Notes: generated by a model from the sequence alone, not told the origin. Numbered from the stretch's first letter, positions 44,259 to 54,961 are shown. The stretch: 64,000 nt of DNA from Janthinobacterium violaceinigrum (GCF_009208555.1 NZ_WFLI01000001.1:1-64000), one strand, 5' to 3'. Made by a program: numbers and translations.

Positions 44259-47135
44259 CTATTTGGCGAACGCTTGCGCCGCCGGCGTGACGGTGACGGC
44301 GGCTGGCTTGATGTCCAGCTTCATCGCGCCGATGACCTTGTCTTCATCGAGCAGGGCCTGCGGCTTGTTGCCGTCGTACTTGATGGGCGAAAACGCGTCG
44401 CTGACGAGCTTATCCTTCAAGCCTGCCGCATCCTTGGCGACGATGACCACGGACAGGTTCTTCGCCGACAGGTGCTGTTTAATGGCGCGGTTGACGTCGG
44501 CCAGCGTCAGTTTCGACAAGCCGTCACGCATCAGCTTGGTGAACTCGGGCGTGCCATACCATTGCGAGTCGAGCGCATAGCCCAGTTGCTGGTCTTGCGT
44601 CGAGGTCATGACAAACACGTTCTTCATCAGGTAGTCGCGCGTAGTGGCGAAATCGTCCTGCGTCAGGCCGTTGTCGATCAGCTTGCCCAATTCCGTCAGG
44701 GCCACGCGCAGGGCGAAGTGGGCGTTGTCCGGCGCCACGGGACGGATCCATACCTCGAACAGCTGCGCCTTGCGGCCCAGGTTCGGATTCGGGAAGAACT
44801 GGTACATGCCGCGCGGGAAGGCTTCGATGTACGCGTAATCGCCGTAGTTCATGCCGCGGATTTCACGGATGCGCTGGTACAGATAGGAATTCGAGGCGCG
44901 GTGCTCGCCCAGCCACGTTTTCGCCAGCCACAGGGCGGGGAAGTCCGGGTGCGTGCGTGTCACGTCCAGCGGCAGGCCGAAGGAAATCGCCGTGGCGCGC
45001 GTGTTCTTCTCGATGATTTCCACTTCCAGGCCCTGGGCCTTGCGGCCCGCGGGTTTCACCGTGGCAGGCAAGCCGGGACCGGCCGGCAAGCTTGCCAGCG
45101 CCTGCGTCAGCGAAGCCGTCATGGCGTCCGACACGTCGCCGGAAATACCCACCTTGACGGCGCCTTGCGCATACGCGCTCTTCCAGAACTGCTTCACGTC
45201 GTCCAGGGTGATGGTGTCGATGCCGGCCACCGTGCCCAGCACGGGATGGCCGTACGGCGTGCCCGCGTAGACGTTCGTCTGCAGGCGCTCCTTGGCAAAC
45301 TCCTCTTCGTTATTGTCCTTCAGGTCCAGCAGCAGCGCGTTGCGCTGCGCATCCTTCAGGCGGCGGAAGTCGTCCTCGCGGAAGCCGGGCGAGAGCAGCA
45401 GGGGCAGGGCGATGGCGTTGAACTGGGTCCAGTTATCCTTGTGGATGGAGCCCGTAAACGTCGTCATTTCCTTGTCCGTCTGCTGGGAAAAACTGCCGGC
45501 CAGCGGGAACAGGGCCTGGTTGACCTCGTCGATCTTGCGCTCGGACGAACCGCCCGACGCCACCATGGCGGCCGTCAGCGCGGCCAGGCCTTCCTTGCCC
45601 TGCGGGTCTTGCGCGGAACCAGCCATGAACAGCAGCTTGTAGCGGATTTGCGGCAGCGCGGATTTTTGCACCAGCACGTCGAACTTCGCGGTCGAGGCGG
45701 CCGGCAGCAGGCTGGCCAGTGTCGGCGTGGCGGCGATGGCCGCTGCCATCGGCTGGTTCGACAGGGTGGTCACCACCAGGCCCTCGTCCGTCAGGTATTT
45801 GCGCGCGGCCGCTTGCAGGTCGGCCGGCGTGAGCGTGTCGATCAGGCGGTAGTACTGGTTGATGGTGGCGTACGAACGGTCGAAATGCACGAAGGACGCC
45901 AGGGTGCCGGCGATCTGTTCCGTGTTGTCGAGCGAGCGGATCAAGCCGTATTTTTCCGCCGACTTGGCGTCCGCCAGGTCCTTGTCGCTCACTGGCGTGT
46001 CGCGCAGCTGGGCCACGGTGGCCAGGATAGCGTTGCGCACGTAGACGGCGTCGTCGATGTTTTTCACGCGCGCGCCGATCACGGCCAGGGTGGGATCGAC
46101 CCGGTCCGGCGTCATGTCGAACAATTGGTCGACCTTCTGTTCGTTCTGCACCAGGCGTTTATATAAAGGCGAGGTGCGGCCGAACGACAGCGACAGCAGG
46201 GTGGCCAGCGCCGCCTGGTCCTTGTCCTTCACGGAAAACGCAGGCGCGTGGAAGCCCACGGCCACCCACGGCAGGGTCGGCGTGGGCCAGGCCACGTGCT
46301 TGTAGACGGGGCCGTGCGGTTTTGGTTCCACGGGCACGGCCGCCTGCTGCTTGCCGCGCTGCCAGTTGCTCCAGTATTTTTCCACCAGCGCGATCGCTTG
46401 CTGCGGTTCCACGTCGCCCGCGATGATGATGGTGGTGCGCTCGGGACGGTACCAGCGGTCGAAGAAGATCTTCGAATACGCGTACTGGTTCGGCATGTCT
46501 TCGATGTCCTGGATGAAGCCCATCGTCGTGTGCTTGTAGGTATGCGTGGTGTAGGCGCTGTCGCGCATCACTTCGAACAGTTTCGACACGGGATTGGCGC
46601 TGTTCTTGTTGTACTCGCCCAGCACGGCCCGCGATTCCGTCTTGAACGCGTCTTCCGCGTAATCGAGGTGCTGGAAGCGGTCCGCTTCCACCTTCAGCAC
46701 GGTTTCCAGGTCCTGCTTGGCAAACGTCGTGTGGTAATTGGTCAGATCGTCGCTCGTGTAGGCGTTCTGGCGCGCGCCGGCCCGGGTGATCACTTCCTGG
46801 TATTTTTCGGGCGGATAGGCCTTGGTGCCGCGAAACATCATGTGCTCGAAGAAGTGGGCAAAGCCGGACTTGCCCGGCTCGACTTCATTGCGCGAACCCG
46901 TCTGCACGGGAATCTGCAGCGAGACCAGGTTGGGGAAGCCGGTCGGCACGATGATGATTTTCAAACCGTTGGGCAAGGTTTTTTCCGTCGCCTTGAATGG
47001 CAGCAGGTCGGCCTTGCTGGCGGTGGCGCTGTTGGCGGCGGCCGGCTTGACGGGCGCGGCGGCCAGGTTCGACGAGGCCATGGCCGACAGGGCCAGGGCG
47101 AAAGCGGGGATAAACAGGGGCATGGCTCTTGACAC
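44259..47135 (-). CDS. Periplasmic M16 zinc peptidase (two pitrilysin units)
   Basis: This 958-residue protein has a signal peptide (MPLFIPAFALALSAMASSNLAAA). The first unit has the inverted zinc motif HFFEH at residues 94-98 and a downstream glutamate in ESRAVLGEYNKNS. It is catalytically complete. The second unit (after residue 500) lacks HxxEH and is structural. Size and layout match the PqqL/FusC-type or insulinase-like periplasmic peptidases. The GTG start at 47135 is preceded by AGAAGGAG. The adjacent TonB receptor may supply it with peptides. Confidence 0.85.
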   Translation of the reverse strand: MSRAMPLFIPAFALALSAMASSNLAAAPVKPAAANSATASKADLLPFKATEKTLPNGLKIIIVPTGFPNLVSLQIPVQTGSRNEVEPGKSGFAHFFEHMMFRGTKAYPPEKYQEVITRAGARQNAYTSDDLTNYHTTFAKQDLETVLKVEADRFQHLDYAEDAFKTESRAVLGEYNKNSANPVSKLFEVMRDSAYTTHTYKHTTMGFIQDIEDMPNQYAYSKIFFDRWYRPERTTIIIAGDVEPQQAIALVEKYWSNWQRGKQQAAVPVEPKPHGPVYKHVAWPTPTLPWVAVGFHAPAFSVKDKDQAALATLLSLSFGRTSPLYKRLVQNEQKVDQLFDMTPDRVDPTLAVIGARVKNIDDAVYVRNAILATVAQLRDTPVSDKDLADAKSAEKYGLIRSLDNTEQIAGTLASFVHFDRSYATINQYYRLIDTLTPADLQAAARKYLTDEGLVVTTLSNQPMAAAIAATPTLASLLPAASTAKFDVLVQKSALPQIRYKLLFMAGSAQDPQGKEGLAALTAAMVASGGSSERKIDEVNQALFPLAGSFSQQTDKEMTTFTGSIHKDNWTQFNAIALPLLLSPGFREDDFRRLKDAQRNALLLDLKDNNEEEFAKERLQTNVYAGTPYGHPVLGTVAGIDTITLDDVKQFWKSAYAQGAVKVGISGDVSDAMTASLTQALASLPAGPGLPATVKPAGRKAQGLEVEIIEKNTRATAISFGLPLDVTRTHPDFPALWLAKTWLGEHRASNSYLYQRIREIRGMNYGDYAYIEAFPRGMYQFFPNPNLGRKAQLFEVWIRPVAPDNAHFALRVALTELGKLIDNGLTQDDFATTRDYLMKNVFVMTSTQDQQLGYALDSQWYGTPEFTKLMRDGLSKLTLADVNRAIKQHLSAKNLSVVIVAKDAAGLKDKLVSDAFSPIKYDGNKPQALLDEDKVIGAMKLDIKPAAVTVTPAAQAFAK

Positions 47136-47273
47136 GGGGGCTCCTTCTATTTGGGATGTTATGAAAGTGCAACACCGCAGCATAGAATATTCACGCCGTC
47201 ATGCATAGGGGAGGGAACTGCTGCGCGGAAAAACTCAGGGAGGGGCGGCAGCGGGATGCGCTGGCCCCGGGGC

Positions 47274-48260
47274 CTAGGTGAGTGTCGTCTCCGGCAGGCT
47301 GATGCGGTTGCGGCCCAGGTGCTTGGCGCGGTACAGCGCGCAGTCGGCCGTGTGGATCAGCTGGCCCAGTTCCGTGCCGGGGCCGGGCAGGGCCGTGGCG
47401 GCGCCGATGCTGACGGTGACGCAGGCGCCGTCTGCGCGCTTGCGCGGCAGTTGCAGCCGCTCCACGCGCTGGCGGATGCGCTCGGCCACGATGGCCGCGC
47501 CTTTCAGCGACTGGTTCGGCAGGATGACGGCAAATTCTTCGCCGCCATAGCGGGCCACCAGGTCGTTCGTGCGCATTTCGCTGGCCACGGCGCCGGCCAC
47601 CTTGCGCAGGCACAGGTCGCCGCCCTGGTGGCCGTGGCTGTCGTTGTACTCCTTGAAATTGTCGACGTCGACCATCAGCAGCGACAGGGGCTGGCTTTGC
47701 CGCTGGGCGCGCTGCCATTCGGCGAGGACGGTGTCGTCGAAGCAGCGCCGGTTCGCCAGGCCCGTCAAGCCATCGCGCGTGGCCAGGCGTTCCAGTTCCA
47801 CCTGCGCGCGCTTCTCGTCCGTCATGTCGCGCAGGGTTTCCACCACGGCCACCAGTTCGCCGACATTGCCGTGGATGGGGCTGGCATCGACGGCCAGGTA
47901 GCGGCGCCGCCCCGTGCGCGGCATGTCGCACCAGTTTTCCGCGCACAGATTGGTGCCCGTGCTGCTGCGGTACTGCTGCTGTGCATGCAGCGCGCGCATG
48001 TCGCCGCCCCGCCCGGCCAGCAGCAGGTCGGCCAGGGTGGGGCGCTCGTCGTTGTAAAAGCAGCGGCCCGGCTCGGTCATGCCCAGCACTTCGCTGGCCG
48101 GCACGCCCGTCAGCTGCTCGCAGGCGCGGTTCCAGATCATCACCCGGCCATGCACATCGAGGACAAAGGTGGGCACCACCAGCAATTCCATCATCTTGAC
48201 GGCGAAACCCTGGGCTTCATCGTGGGGCGATGCGCTGGCGTAGGCATGGCTATCCGGCAT
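47274..48260 (-). CDS. PAS-GGDEF diguanylate cyclase
   Basis: This 328-residue cytoplasmic protein has a PAS domain at about residues 20-140 (TFVLDVHGRVMIWNRACEQLTG) and a PAC-like tail (YLAVDASPIHGNVGELVAVVETLRDMTDEK). The intact GGDEF domain reads ARYGGEEFAVILPN. It makes c-di-GMP. No RxxD inhibitory site was seen at the usual position. The start at 48260 is preceded by AAGGA; an ATG 5 codons earlier has no ribosome site. Confidence 0.88.
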   Translation of the reverse strand: MPDSHAYASASPHDEAQGFAVKMMELLVVPTFVLDVHGRVMIWNRACEQLTGVPASEVLGMTEPGRCFYNDERPTLADLLLAGRGGDMRALHAQQQYRSSTGTNLCAENWCDMPRTGRRRYLAVDASPIHGNVGELVAVVETLRDMTDEKRAQVELERLATRDGLTGLANRRCFDDTVLAEWQRAQRQSQPLSLLMVDVDNFKEYNDSHGHQGGDLCLRKVAGAVASEMRTNDLVARYGGEEFAVILPNQSLKGAAIVAERIRQRVERLQLPRKRADGACVTVSIGAATALPGPGTELGQLIHTADCALYRAKHLGRNRISLPETTLT

Positions 48261-48362
48261 GTAAGCATCCTTCATGGGTGAATGGGGCGGGCTCGTTGGC
48301 CATGATGCAGCGTGGCGGGGTGGAAGGTGTTGATCTTGAGCAATATTTATTGTGCACGACTA

Positions 48363-49262
48363 TCAGCCCTGGACCGGGGACCCGTCCGGGCAGGCGGCCA
48401 GCGGCAGCGACAGGCGCAAGGTGGTGCCGGCGCCGCTGAGACTTTCGATGTGCAGGCTGCCGCCGGCTGCAGCCACGCGTTCATGCATGCCGGACAGGCC
48501 GCAACCGAGGCGTGGCGGCGAGCCCGACAGGCCGACACCGTCGTCGCTGATGCGGCATGCCAGGGTGTCGCCCACTTGTTGCAAGCATAGCTGGACATGC
48601 GTGGCGCGCGCATGGCGGGCAATATTGGCCAGCCCCTCCTGCAGCGCGTGGTACAGCAGGGGACCGTGTGCGCTGCCGGCGGCGGCGTCGAGCAGGTATT
48701 CGCAGCTGCAATCGATGCCGGTGCTGCGCTGGAAGTCCGCCAGCAAGCCGTCGCACGCCGCTTGCAAGCCCGCATCGAGGGCGGGCGGGCGCAGGTCGTG
48801 GATGACGCGGCGCAGCGCGGCGATGCTGAGGTCGACATTGTGCGCCATCATGGCCAGCTGCCGCGCCAGCAAGGGCGTGGCGCCATGCGTGCTGGCCTGC
48901 AGCATGGCCAGGTCGATTTTCAGGGTCAGCAAATGCTGGCCCAGGTCGTCGTGGATATCGCGCCCGATGCGCAGGCGTTCCTGCTCGCGCGCCTTGCGCT
49001 GTTCGCAGGCCAGGCGGGCCTGCCCGGCATCGGCGCGCTGCTGTTCCAGCGCCTGCAGGCGCAGCGCCAGCCGGTGCTGGCGCCACAGCAGCAGCGCCAG
49101 CGCGCCCAGCAGGAGGGCGCAAGCCGTCATCAGCGACCAGGACGGGTCGGCTTGCACCAGCGGCCCGGCGGCGTGGCCCGCATGCAGGGACGCGAGCGCG
49201 CCGGCCGCCAGGCAGGCCAGAATGCTGAGGCGGTACGGCAGGCGTAGCCAGCGGTGCAGCAT
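48363..49262 (-). CDS. NarX-type sensor histidine kinase
   Basis: This 299-residue kinase has two membrane helices (about residues 10-35 and 45-65), a coiled linker, and then the HisKA_3 site ERLRIGRDIHDDLGQHLLTLKIDL. The His is in DIHDDLGQ. The HATPase has ALQEGLANIARHARATHV and ISDDGVGLSG. Such kinases pair with LuxR/NarL-type regulators, but none is encoded next to it, so the partner must lie elsewhere. GGGAG precedes the ATG. Confidence 0.85.
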   Translation of the reverse strand: MLHRWLRLPYRLSILACLAAGALASLHAGHAAGPLVQADPSWSLMTACALLLGALALLLWRQHRLALRLQALEQQRADAGQARLACEQRKAREQERLRIGRDIHDDLGQHLLTLKIDLAMLQASTHGATPLLARQLAMMAHNVDLSIAALRRVIHDLRPPALDAGLQAACDGLLADFQRSTGIDCSCEYLLDAAAGSAHGPLLYHALQEGLANIARHARATHVQLCLQQVGDTLACRISDDGVGLSGSPPRLGCGLSGMHERVAAAGGSLHIESLSGAGTTLRLSLPLAACPDGSPVQG

Positions 49263-49423
49263 GTGCTTGCTCCCTAAATGTTTTCCATCAGGCAATGTTC
49301 TTACAGAAAATATATTAACTTGGGGTTATTTATATTGTCTAAACGCAAAAGCTGCGCAGTTAAGCCCGCCGCTGTGGCTTTCTTGCCCGCTGACGCGCCG
49401 GCATCAGGCGGCGGCCACGGCAT

Positions 49424-49454
49424 TTGCACGGGAAGTGTCGTGGCGGCATATAAT
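49424..49454 (+). promoter_or_regulatory. Promoter candidate for queE-queD-tadA
   Basis: TATAAT is a perfect -10 (49449-49454). TTGCAC (49424-49429) is a possible -35 at a long 19-base spacing. It leaves a leader of about 90 bases before the queE GTG. No preQ1-type riboswitch fold was recognised in that leader. Confidence 0.5.
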
Positions 49455-49551
49455 AGAGGGTTGTCAATCGGCTTTTGCGGTTCCGGCGGCATGCGCCGGC
49501 ATCGCTGCGTACGCCCTGCGCGAGGACGCCAGCCAGCTCTTAGGAAATACA

Positions 49552-50187
49552 GTGACTTATAGCATCAAAGAGATTTTTTACACCCTGCAGGGCGAAGGTG
49601 CGCACGCGGGCCGTCCGGCCGTGTTCTGCCGCTTTTCCGGCTGCAACCTGTGGACGGGCCGCGAAAGCGACCGCGCCACGGCCGTGTGCCAGTTCTGCGA
49701 CACGGATTTCGTCGGCACGGACGGCGAACTGGGCGGCAAGTTCAAGACGCCGGCCGAACTGGCCGCGCTGATCGACAGCCTGTGGCCGGCCAGCTATGCC
49801 GCCAGCAAATACGTGGTGTTTACGGGCGGCGAGCCGCTGCTGCAGCTGGACACGGCCCTGATCGACGCCATGCACGCCGTGGGCTTTACCATCGCCATCG
49901 AAACCAACGGCACCTTGCCCGTGCCGTCCGGCGTGGACTGGATCTGCGTCAGCCCGAAGATGGGTTCTACCCTGGTCGTGCACAAGGGTAACGAGATCAA
50001 GGTCGTCATCCCCCAGTTCCAGCAAGACCTGGCCGCCTACGAAGGCCTCGATTTCGAGAACTTCTTCGTGCAGGCGATGGATGGCCCCCTGGCTGCGCAC
50101 AATATGAAGCTGGCGATCGAAACGTGCAAAAGCAATCCGAAATGGAAGCTGAGCCTGCAAACCCATAAACTCCTGCAAATACCTTAA
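49552..50187 (+). CDS. queE: 7-carboxy-7-deazaguanine synthase
   Basis: This 211-residue radical SAM enzyme of queuosine synthesis converts CPH4 to CDG. The start is GTG preceded by TAGGAAATACA. The N-terminus is TYSIKEIFYTLQGEGAHAGRPAVFCRFSGCNLW. The cluster-binding cysteines are in a C-x14-C-x2-C spacing ending VCQFCDTDF, the Burkholderia-type QueE variant. It also has the GGEPLLQLD glycine-rich SAM site. queD follows 10 bases later and tadA overlaps queD, forming one operon. Confidence 0.93.
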   Translation: MTYSIKEIFYTLQGEGAHAGRPAVFCRFSGCNLWTGRESDRATAVCQFCDTDFVGTDGELGGKFKTPAELAALIDSLWPASYAASKYVVFTGGEPLLQLDTALIDAMHAVGFTIAIETNGTLPVPSGVDWICVSPKMGSTLVVHKGNEIKVVIPQFQQDLAAYEGLDFENFFVQAMDGPLAAHNMKLAIETCKSNPKWKLSLQTHKLLQIP

Positions 50188-50197
50188 AACAAATAAT

Positions 50198-51146
<949 letters not shown>

Positions 51147-51265
51147 CGCCAGCCCGGACAGGGCAGGGCCGCCATGGCCTTGCCCCCCTTGCCACCCTTG
51201 CCAGCCATTCAGGCTGGTATTTTTTATAACTGTTGCGAAATAACATCTGTCTAGACCACTTTGCC

Positions 51266-51290
51266 ATTCTCAAATGAGAATGATTCGTGT
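51266..51290 (+). promoter_or_regulatory. Fur box upstream of heme receptor
   Basis: The sequence ATTCTCAAATGAGAATGATTCGTGT contains a perfect ATTCTCA-AA-TGAGAAT palindrome and an overlapping GAAT-G-ATTC unit, as in overlapping 7-1-7 Fur motifs. It lies about 95-115 bases upstream of the receptor ATG. Iron-dependent repression by Fur is therefore expected. Confidence 0.75.
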
Positions 51291-51381
51291 TACAGTATTG
51301 TTTTCGCCAGCAAACTTTCCCCTTACGCATCGTCATCGATCCGGGTTCAAGAGCCAGCCTTCACTCTTCCACCGGATCATC

Positions 51382-53745
51382 ATGACTACTGTGCTTTTGC
51401 AGCGCACCGCTGCACCCGTCGTATCCCCAGCCCACCTGCCTGTCCGCCGCCATAATCTGGTGCTGCGCGCCGCCTTGCTGGGCCTGTTTGCGGCCCCCAT
51501 GCTGCCCGTGGCCGCGCAAAACGCCGCCATCAATGCGGGCACGGCAGCGCAGGAACCGGCCAAGCTGCCCGTCTTCCCGGAAATCGTCGTGAACGCCAAG
51601 CAGGATTACGAGCGTCGCGCGGGCACCAAGACGGTCATCACGAGCGAAGACCTGGAACGCCGCGGCGTGACGGACATGGGCGGCATCGTGCGCTATCAGC
51701 CACTGATCAGCACGCCAATGGCGGCCTCGGGCGCCGGCAGCGTGTGGGATGGTTCGGGCAACACGGGCTACAACATCCGCGGCATGGAAGGCAACCGGGT
51801 CAGCCTGGACGTGGATGGCATTTCCCTGCCAGATGCGGCGCCGAAACCGGATGGCACCACCTTGAACGCCTTCGGCACGGGCCGCGACTATTTTGATCCT
51901 GAAACCTTCCGCGAAGTGCGCATCGATTCGGGCACGACGGCCGCCAGCGGCGCCAATCCCGGCCTGGGCGGCAGCGTGGCCTTCATCACCAAGTCGCCCG
52001 AGGATTACCTGGGCGAAGGCGTGGACCATTATGTGGCGTATAAATACGGCCGCGCCACGGCGGACCGCAGCAATGCCCACACCCTGACGGGCGCCGCCAA
52101 GATCGGCGCCAATCTGCAAGGCCTGGCCGTGTACGTGCACCGCGATGGCGAGCAGACGGACAGCCGCGGCAGCGCCCCCGTCAATCCGGACGACTGGCAT
52201 TCGAACGCCTTGCTGTCCAAGCTGGTGTGGGCCTTGCCGGGCGAGCAAAAGCTGGACTTGACGGTCGACATGTTCGAGCGCAAAAACAAGCGCGATCTGC
52301 GCAACAAGGTCAGCACATATTATCCGACCGGCGTGCAGCAAGATTCCACCACCAGGCGCACGCGCGTCAGCCTGGGCCACGACGTGGCGCTGAAGGACTT
52401 CGCCCTGTTCGACCGCCTGACGTCGAAGGTGTATCTGCAGAATGCGAAAATCGATGACAAGACGCAAGGCCGCTATACCTTCGGCAGCCCGTCGCAGCGC
52501 ACCATCGACACCAGCTTCAAGAATGACAGCATCGGCCTGACGTCGGAAGCGACCAAGCAGCTCAACGCGGACAACGCGCTGCTGTACGGCGTGCAGCTGG
52601 AGCAGAGCAAATCGCGCCGGCCATGGATGGAAGACCGCACCATCATCGCCACGGGCGTGCACCAGATCACGCGCAAGAACCGCATGGCCGACATGGACAG
52701 CACCAAGGTGGCCGTGTACGTGCGCGATGACTACAGTTTTAATGTGGCCGGCAAGAAAGCCGTGCTGACGCCGGGCCTGCGTGCCGACTACCGCAAGCTG
52801 GAACCGAAAAACCTGCAAAACTATGTCATCGCCGTGCCCAATGCCGCCAAGGAAGTGCGCAAGGAAAGCGATACCTATTTCACGCCAAGCCTGAGCCTGT
52901 CCGTGGAAGTGCTGCCGCAAATGAATGCCTATGCCACCGTCACGCGCGGCACGCGCCTGCCGACGGCGGCCGAGCGCACGGGCACCTATGATTCCTTCAG
53001 CTACACGGGCACGGGCACGGGTTATGCCGTGCTGGGCAATGCGAATCTGCGCAAGGAAACCAGCCAAGCCTACGAGCTGGGCTTGAAGGGCGACATCGTC
53101 AAGGGCTTGAGCATGCACGCCTCCGTCTACCAGACGGAATACAGGAACATGATCGAGTATGTGGCGCAGGAAGACGATCCGGTCAACTATCCCACCATCG
53201 TGCAGGGCCTGTTCCGCCCGGAAAACATCGGCGATGCCCGCACCTGGGGCGGCGAGCTGAGCCTGCGCGCGGAGCTGGGCGCCTGGTCGCCCGCCATGCA
53301 GGGCTACCGGGTCGACCTGGCCACGGGTGTGGCCAAGGGCCGCTCCTTCAATACCCAGACGGGCCAGAGCGGCGGCCTGGCTTCGGTGGCGCCGCCCAAG
53401 ACGGCGCTGACCTTCGGCTACGACCATGCGAACCAGCTGTTCGGCCTGGAACTGACGGCCCTGCATGCAGGCGAGAAACAGGCGCCGAACGATCTGTTGA
53501 TGGGCACGACGGCGCCGCGCTACAAGGTGCCGTCGTACACCATCTTCGACCTGTCGACCTACTGGAACGTGCACAAGAACGCCAAAATCATCGTCGGCGT
53601 GTACAACTTGACGGATCGCAAGTACTGGGATTACGCCGCTGCGCGCAGCCTGGCCGCCGGCACCACGGCGGCCAACCGCGCCGAGATCGAGCGCTATGCC
53701 AAGCCGGGCCGCAACGTCGCCGCCAGCCTCAGCATCAACTACTGA
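51382..53745 (+). CDS. TonB-dependent heme/hemoglobin receptor
   Basis: This 787-residue receptor has a signal peptide up to about residue 45 (VAAQ). The plug has FPEIVVNAKQDYERRAGTKTVITSEDLERRGV, GYNIRGMEGNRVSLDVDGISLPD and GSVAFITKSPEDYLG. The GMEGNRV-x-VDG segment is typical of the hemoglobin/heme-receptor (HmuR/HutA-like) class. The barrel has NLTDRKYWDYAAAR near the end. It precedes a HemS-like gene, which confirms heme use. Confidence 0.88.
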   Translation: MTTVLLQRTAAPVVSPAHLPVRRHNLVLRAALLGLFAAPMLPVAAQNAAINAGTAAQEPAKLPVFPEIVVNAKQDYERRAGTKTVITSEDLERRGVTDMGGIVRYQPLISTPMAASGAGSVWDGSGNTGYNIRGMEGNRVSLDVDGISLPDAAPKPDGTTLNAFGTGRDYFDPETFREVRIDSGTTAASGANPGLGGSVAFITKSPEDYLGEGVDHYVAYKYGRATADRSNAHTLTGAAKIGANLQGLAVYVHRDGEQTDSRGSAPVNPDDWHSNALLSKLVWALPGEQKLDLTVDMFERKNKRDLRNKVSTYYPTGVQQDSTTRRTRVSLGHDVALKDFALFDRLTSKVYLQNAKIDDKTQGRYTFGSPSQRTIDTSFKNDSIGLTSEATKQLNADNALLYGVQLEQSKSRRPWMEDRTIIATGVHQITRKNRMADMDSTKVAVYVRDDYSFNVAGKKAVLTPGLRADYRKLEPKNLQNYVIAVPNAAKEVRKESDTYFTPSLSLSVEVLPQMNAYATVTRGTRLPTAAERTGTYDSFSYTGTGTGYAVLGNANLRKETSQAYELGLKGDIVKGLSMHASVYQTEYRNMIEYVAQEDDPVNYPTIVQGLFRPENIGDARTWGGELSLRAELGAWSPAMQGYRVDLATGVAKGRSFNTQTGQSGGLASVAPPKTALTFGYDHANQLFGLELTALHAGEKQAPNDLLMGTTAPRYKVPSYTIFDLSTYWNVHKNAKIIVGVYNLTDRKYWDYAAARSLAAGTTAANRAEIERYAKPGRNVAASLSINY

Positions 53746-53756
53746 TTTTTACCGGG

Positions 53757-53781
53757 GAGGGGTGCCTGCCCCTCTTTTTTT
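53757..53781 (+). terminator. Terminator or attenuator between receptor and hemS-like gene
   Basis: GAGGGG / CCCCTC is a 6-base-pair stem with a 6-base loop followed by seven T residues. It sits 12 bases after the receptor stop and 26 bases before the next ATG. It would cut down or end transcription, so the downstream gene may be expressed at a lower level. Confidence 0.7.
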
Positions 53782-53806
53782 CCATGTTTGATTGAATGGT
53801 CTCTCT

Positions 53807-54961
53807 ATGAAGTTATCCAAACTCGTTCTATCCCTGCTAGGCAGCCTGCTGATCGCAAACGCATACGCGGCCCCAGCCACTTTGGCGGAACGCTGGTCCA
53901 CCTTGCGCACGGAGCAGCCGAAGCTGCAGATCCGCGACGCGGCGCGCGCGCTGGGTGTATCCGAAGCGCAATTGCTGGCAACCAACATCGGCAAGGGCGT
54001 CACGCGCCTGCAGGCAGATGGCAACCAGCCGCGCGAAATCATGCGCGCCGCGCTGGACCTGGGCATGGTGCAAGCGATCACGCGCAATGAAAACGGCGTG
54101 ATCGAAACGACGGGCGTCGCCAGCAAGTTCAAGCAGGCGGGCGACAAGTCCGAGCAGGCCGACGCCAAGGATCCGGAAACGGAAGCGCGCCAGCGCAATA
54201 TCGCGGGCGGTTACCTGGGCGGCCAGATCGACCTGCGTTTCCATTTTGAAAACTGGAAATACGCATTTGCCGTGGAACAAGCAGGCCGCGATGGCAAGCC
54301 CACGCGCAGCCTGCAATTTTTCGATGCCAACGGCACGGCCGTGCACAAGATCTACCTGCGCAACGAGCCGGGCGTGGCCGTCTACGATAAATTGGTGGCG
54401 ACCTTCCGCCTGCCCCAGCAAAGCGCGGAATTGAACGTGCTGGCCGTGGCGCCGAAAGCGGCGGAAAAGCCCGATGCCGAGATCGACGTCAAGGAATTCC
54501 AGCTGGCCTGGAAGGACATGACGGACGTACACCAGTTTGCGCAAATCATGCGCGAATTCCATTTGTCGCGCGAACAGGCGCTGCGCCTGGCGCCGGCCGG
54601 CGTGGTCGAGCGCGTGACGCCAGCGGCCCTGCGCACCCTGCTGGAAAATGCGGCGAAGGACAAGGTCGCCATCATGGTGTTCCTGGGCAACGAAGGCTTG
54701 ACGCAGATCTACAGCGGCAAGATCGAGAAAACCATGGCCGCCGGCGGCTTCTTCAATGTGCTGGACCCGGACTTCAACCTGCACATCCGCGATACGGCCC
54801 TGCGCAGCGGCTGGGTAGTCAAGCGCGGCGGCGTCACCTCGGTCGAGTTCTTCGATAACGAAGGCACGCAAGTGGTCTCCTTCTTCGGCGTGCGCGAGCG
54901 GGGCAAGCCGCAGCCGCAAGCGTGGGTGGACCTGGCTGATTCCTTGCCAAAAGCCAAGTAA
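53807..54961 (+). CDS. HemS/ChuS-like heme-degrading or heme-carrier protein with signal peptide
   Basis: This 384-residue protein has the two-repeat HemS/ChuS fold. It starts ATLAERWSTLRTEQPKLQIRDAARALGVSEAQLL, and the middle part has VHQFAQIMREFHLSREQALRLA and VAIMVFLGNEGLTQIYSGKIEK. The first 22 residues, MKLSKLVLSLLGSLLIANAYA, form a clear Sec signal, unlike the usual cytoplasmic HemS. Export would place it in the periplasm as a heme carrier. The start at 53807 was preferred over an upstream TTG because the signal begins there. Confidence 0.78.
   Translation: MKLSKLVLSLLGSLLIANAYAAPATLAERWSTLRTEQPKLQIRDAARALGVSEAQLLATNIGKGVTRLQADGNQPREIMRAALDLGMVQAITRNENGVIETTGVASKFKQAGDKSEQADAKDPETEARQRNIAGGYLGGQIDLRFHFENWKYAFAVEQAGRDGKPTRSLQFFDANGTAVHKIYLRNEPGVAVYDKLVATFRLPQQSAELNVLAVAPKAAEKPDAEIDVKEFQLAWKDMTDVHQFAQIMREFHLSREQALRLAPAGVVERVTPAALRTLLENAAKDKVAIMVFLGNEGLTQIYSGKIEKTMAAGGFFNVLDPDFNLHIRDTALRSGWVVKRGGVTSVEFFDNEGTQVVSFFGVRERGKPQPQAWVDLADSLPKAK

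Noticed and set aside
44217..46166. 649-residue open frame opposite the M16 peptidase
   Set aside because: Shadow of the peptidase gene, with no motifs.
51361..53574. 737-residue minus-strand open frame opposite the heme receptor
   Set aside because: Shadow; the composition is typical of reverse-complemented GC-rich coding sequence.
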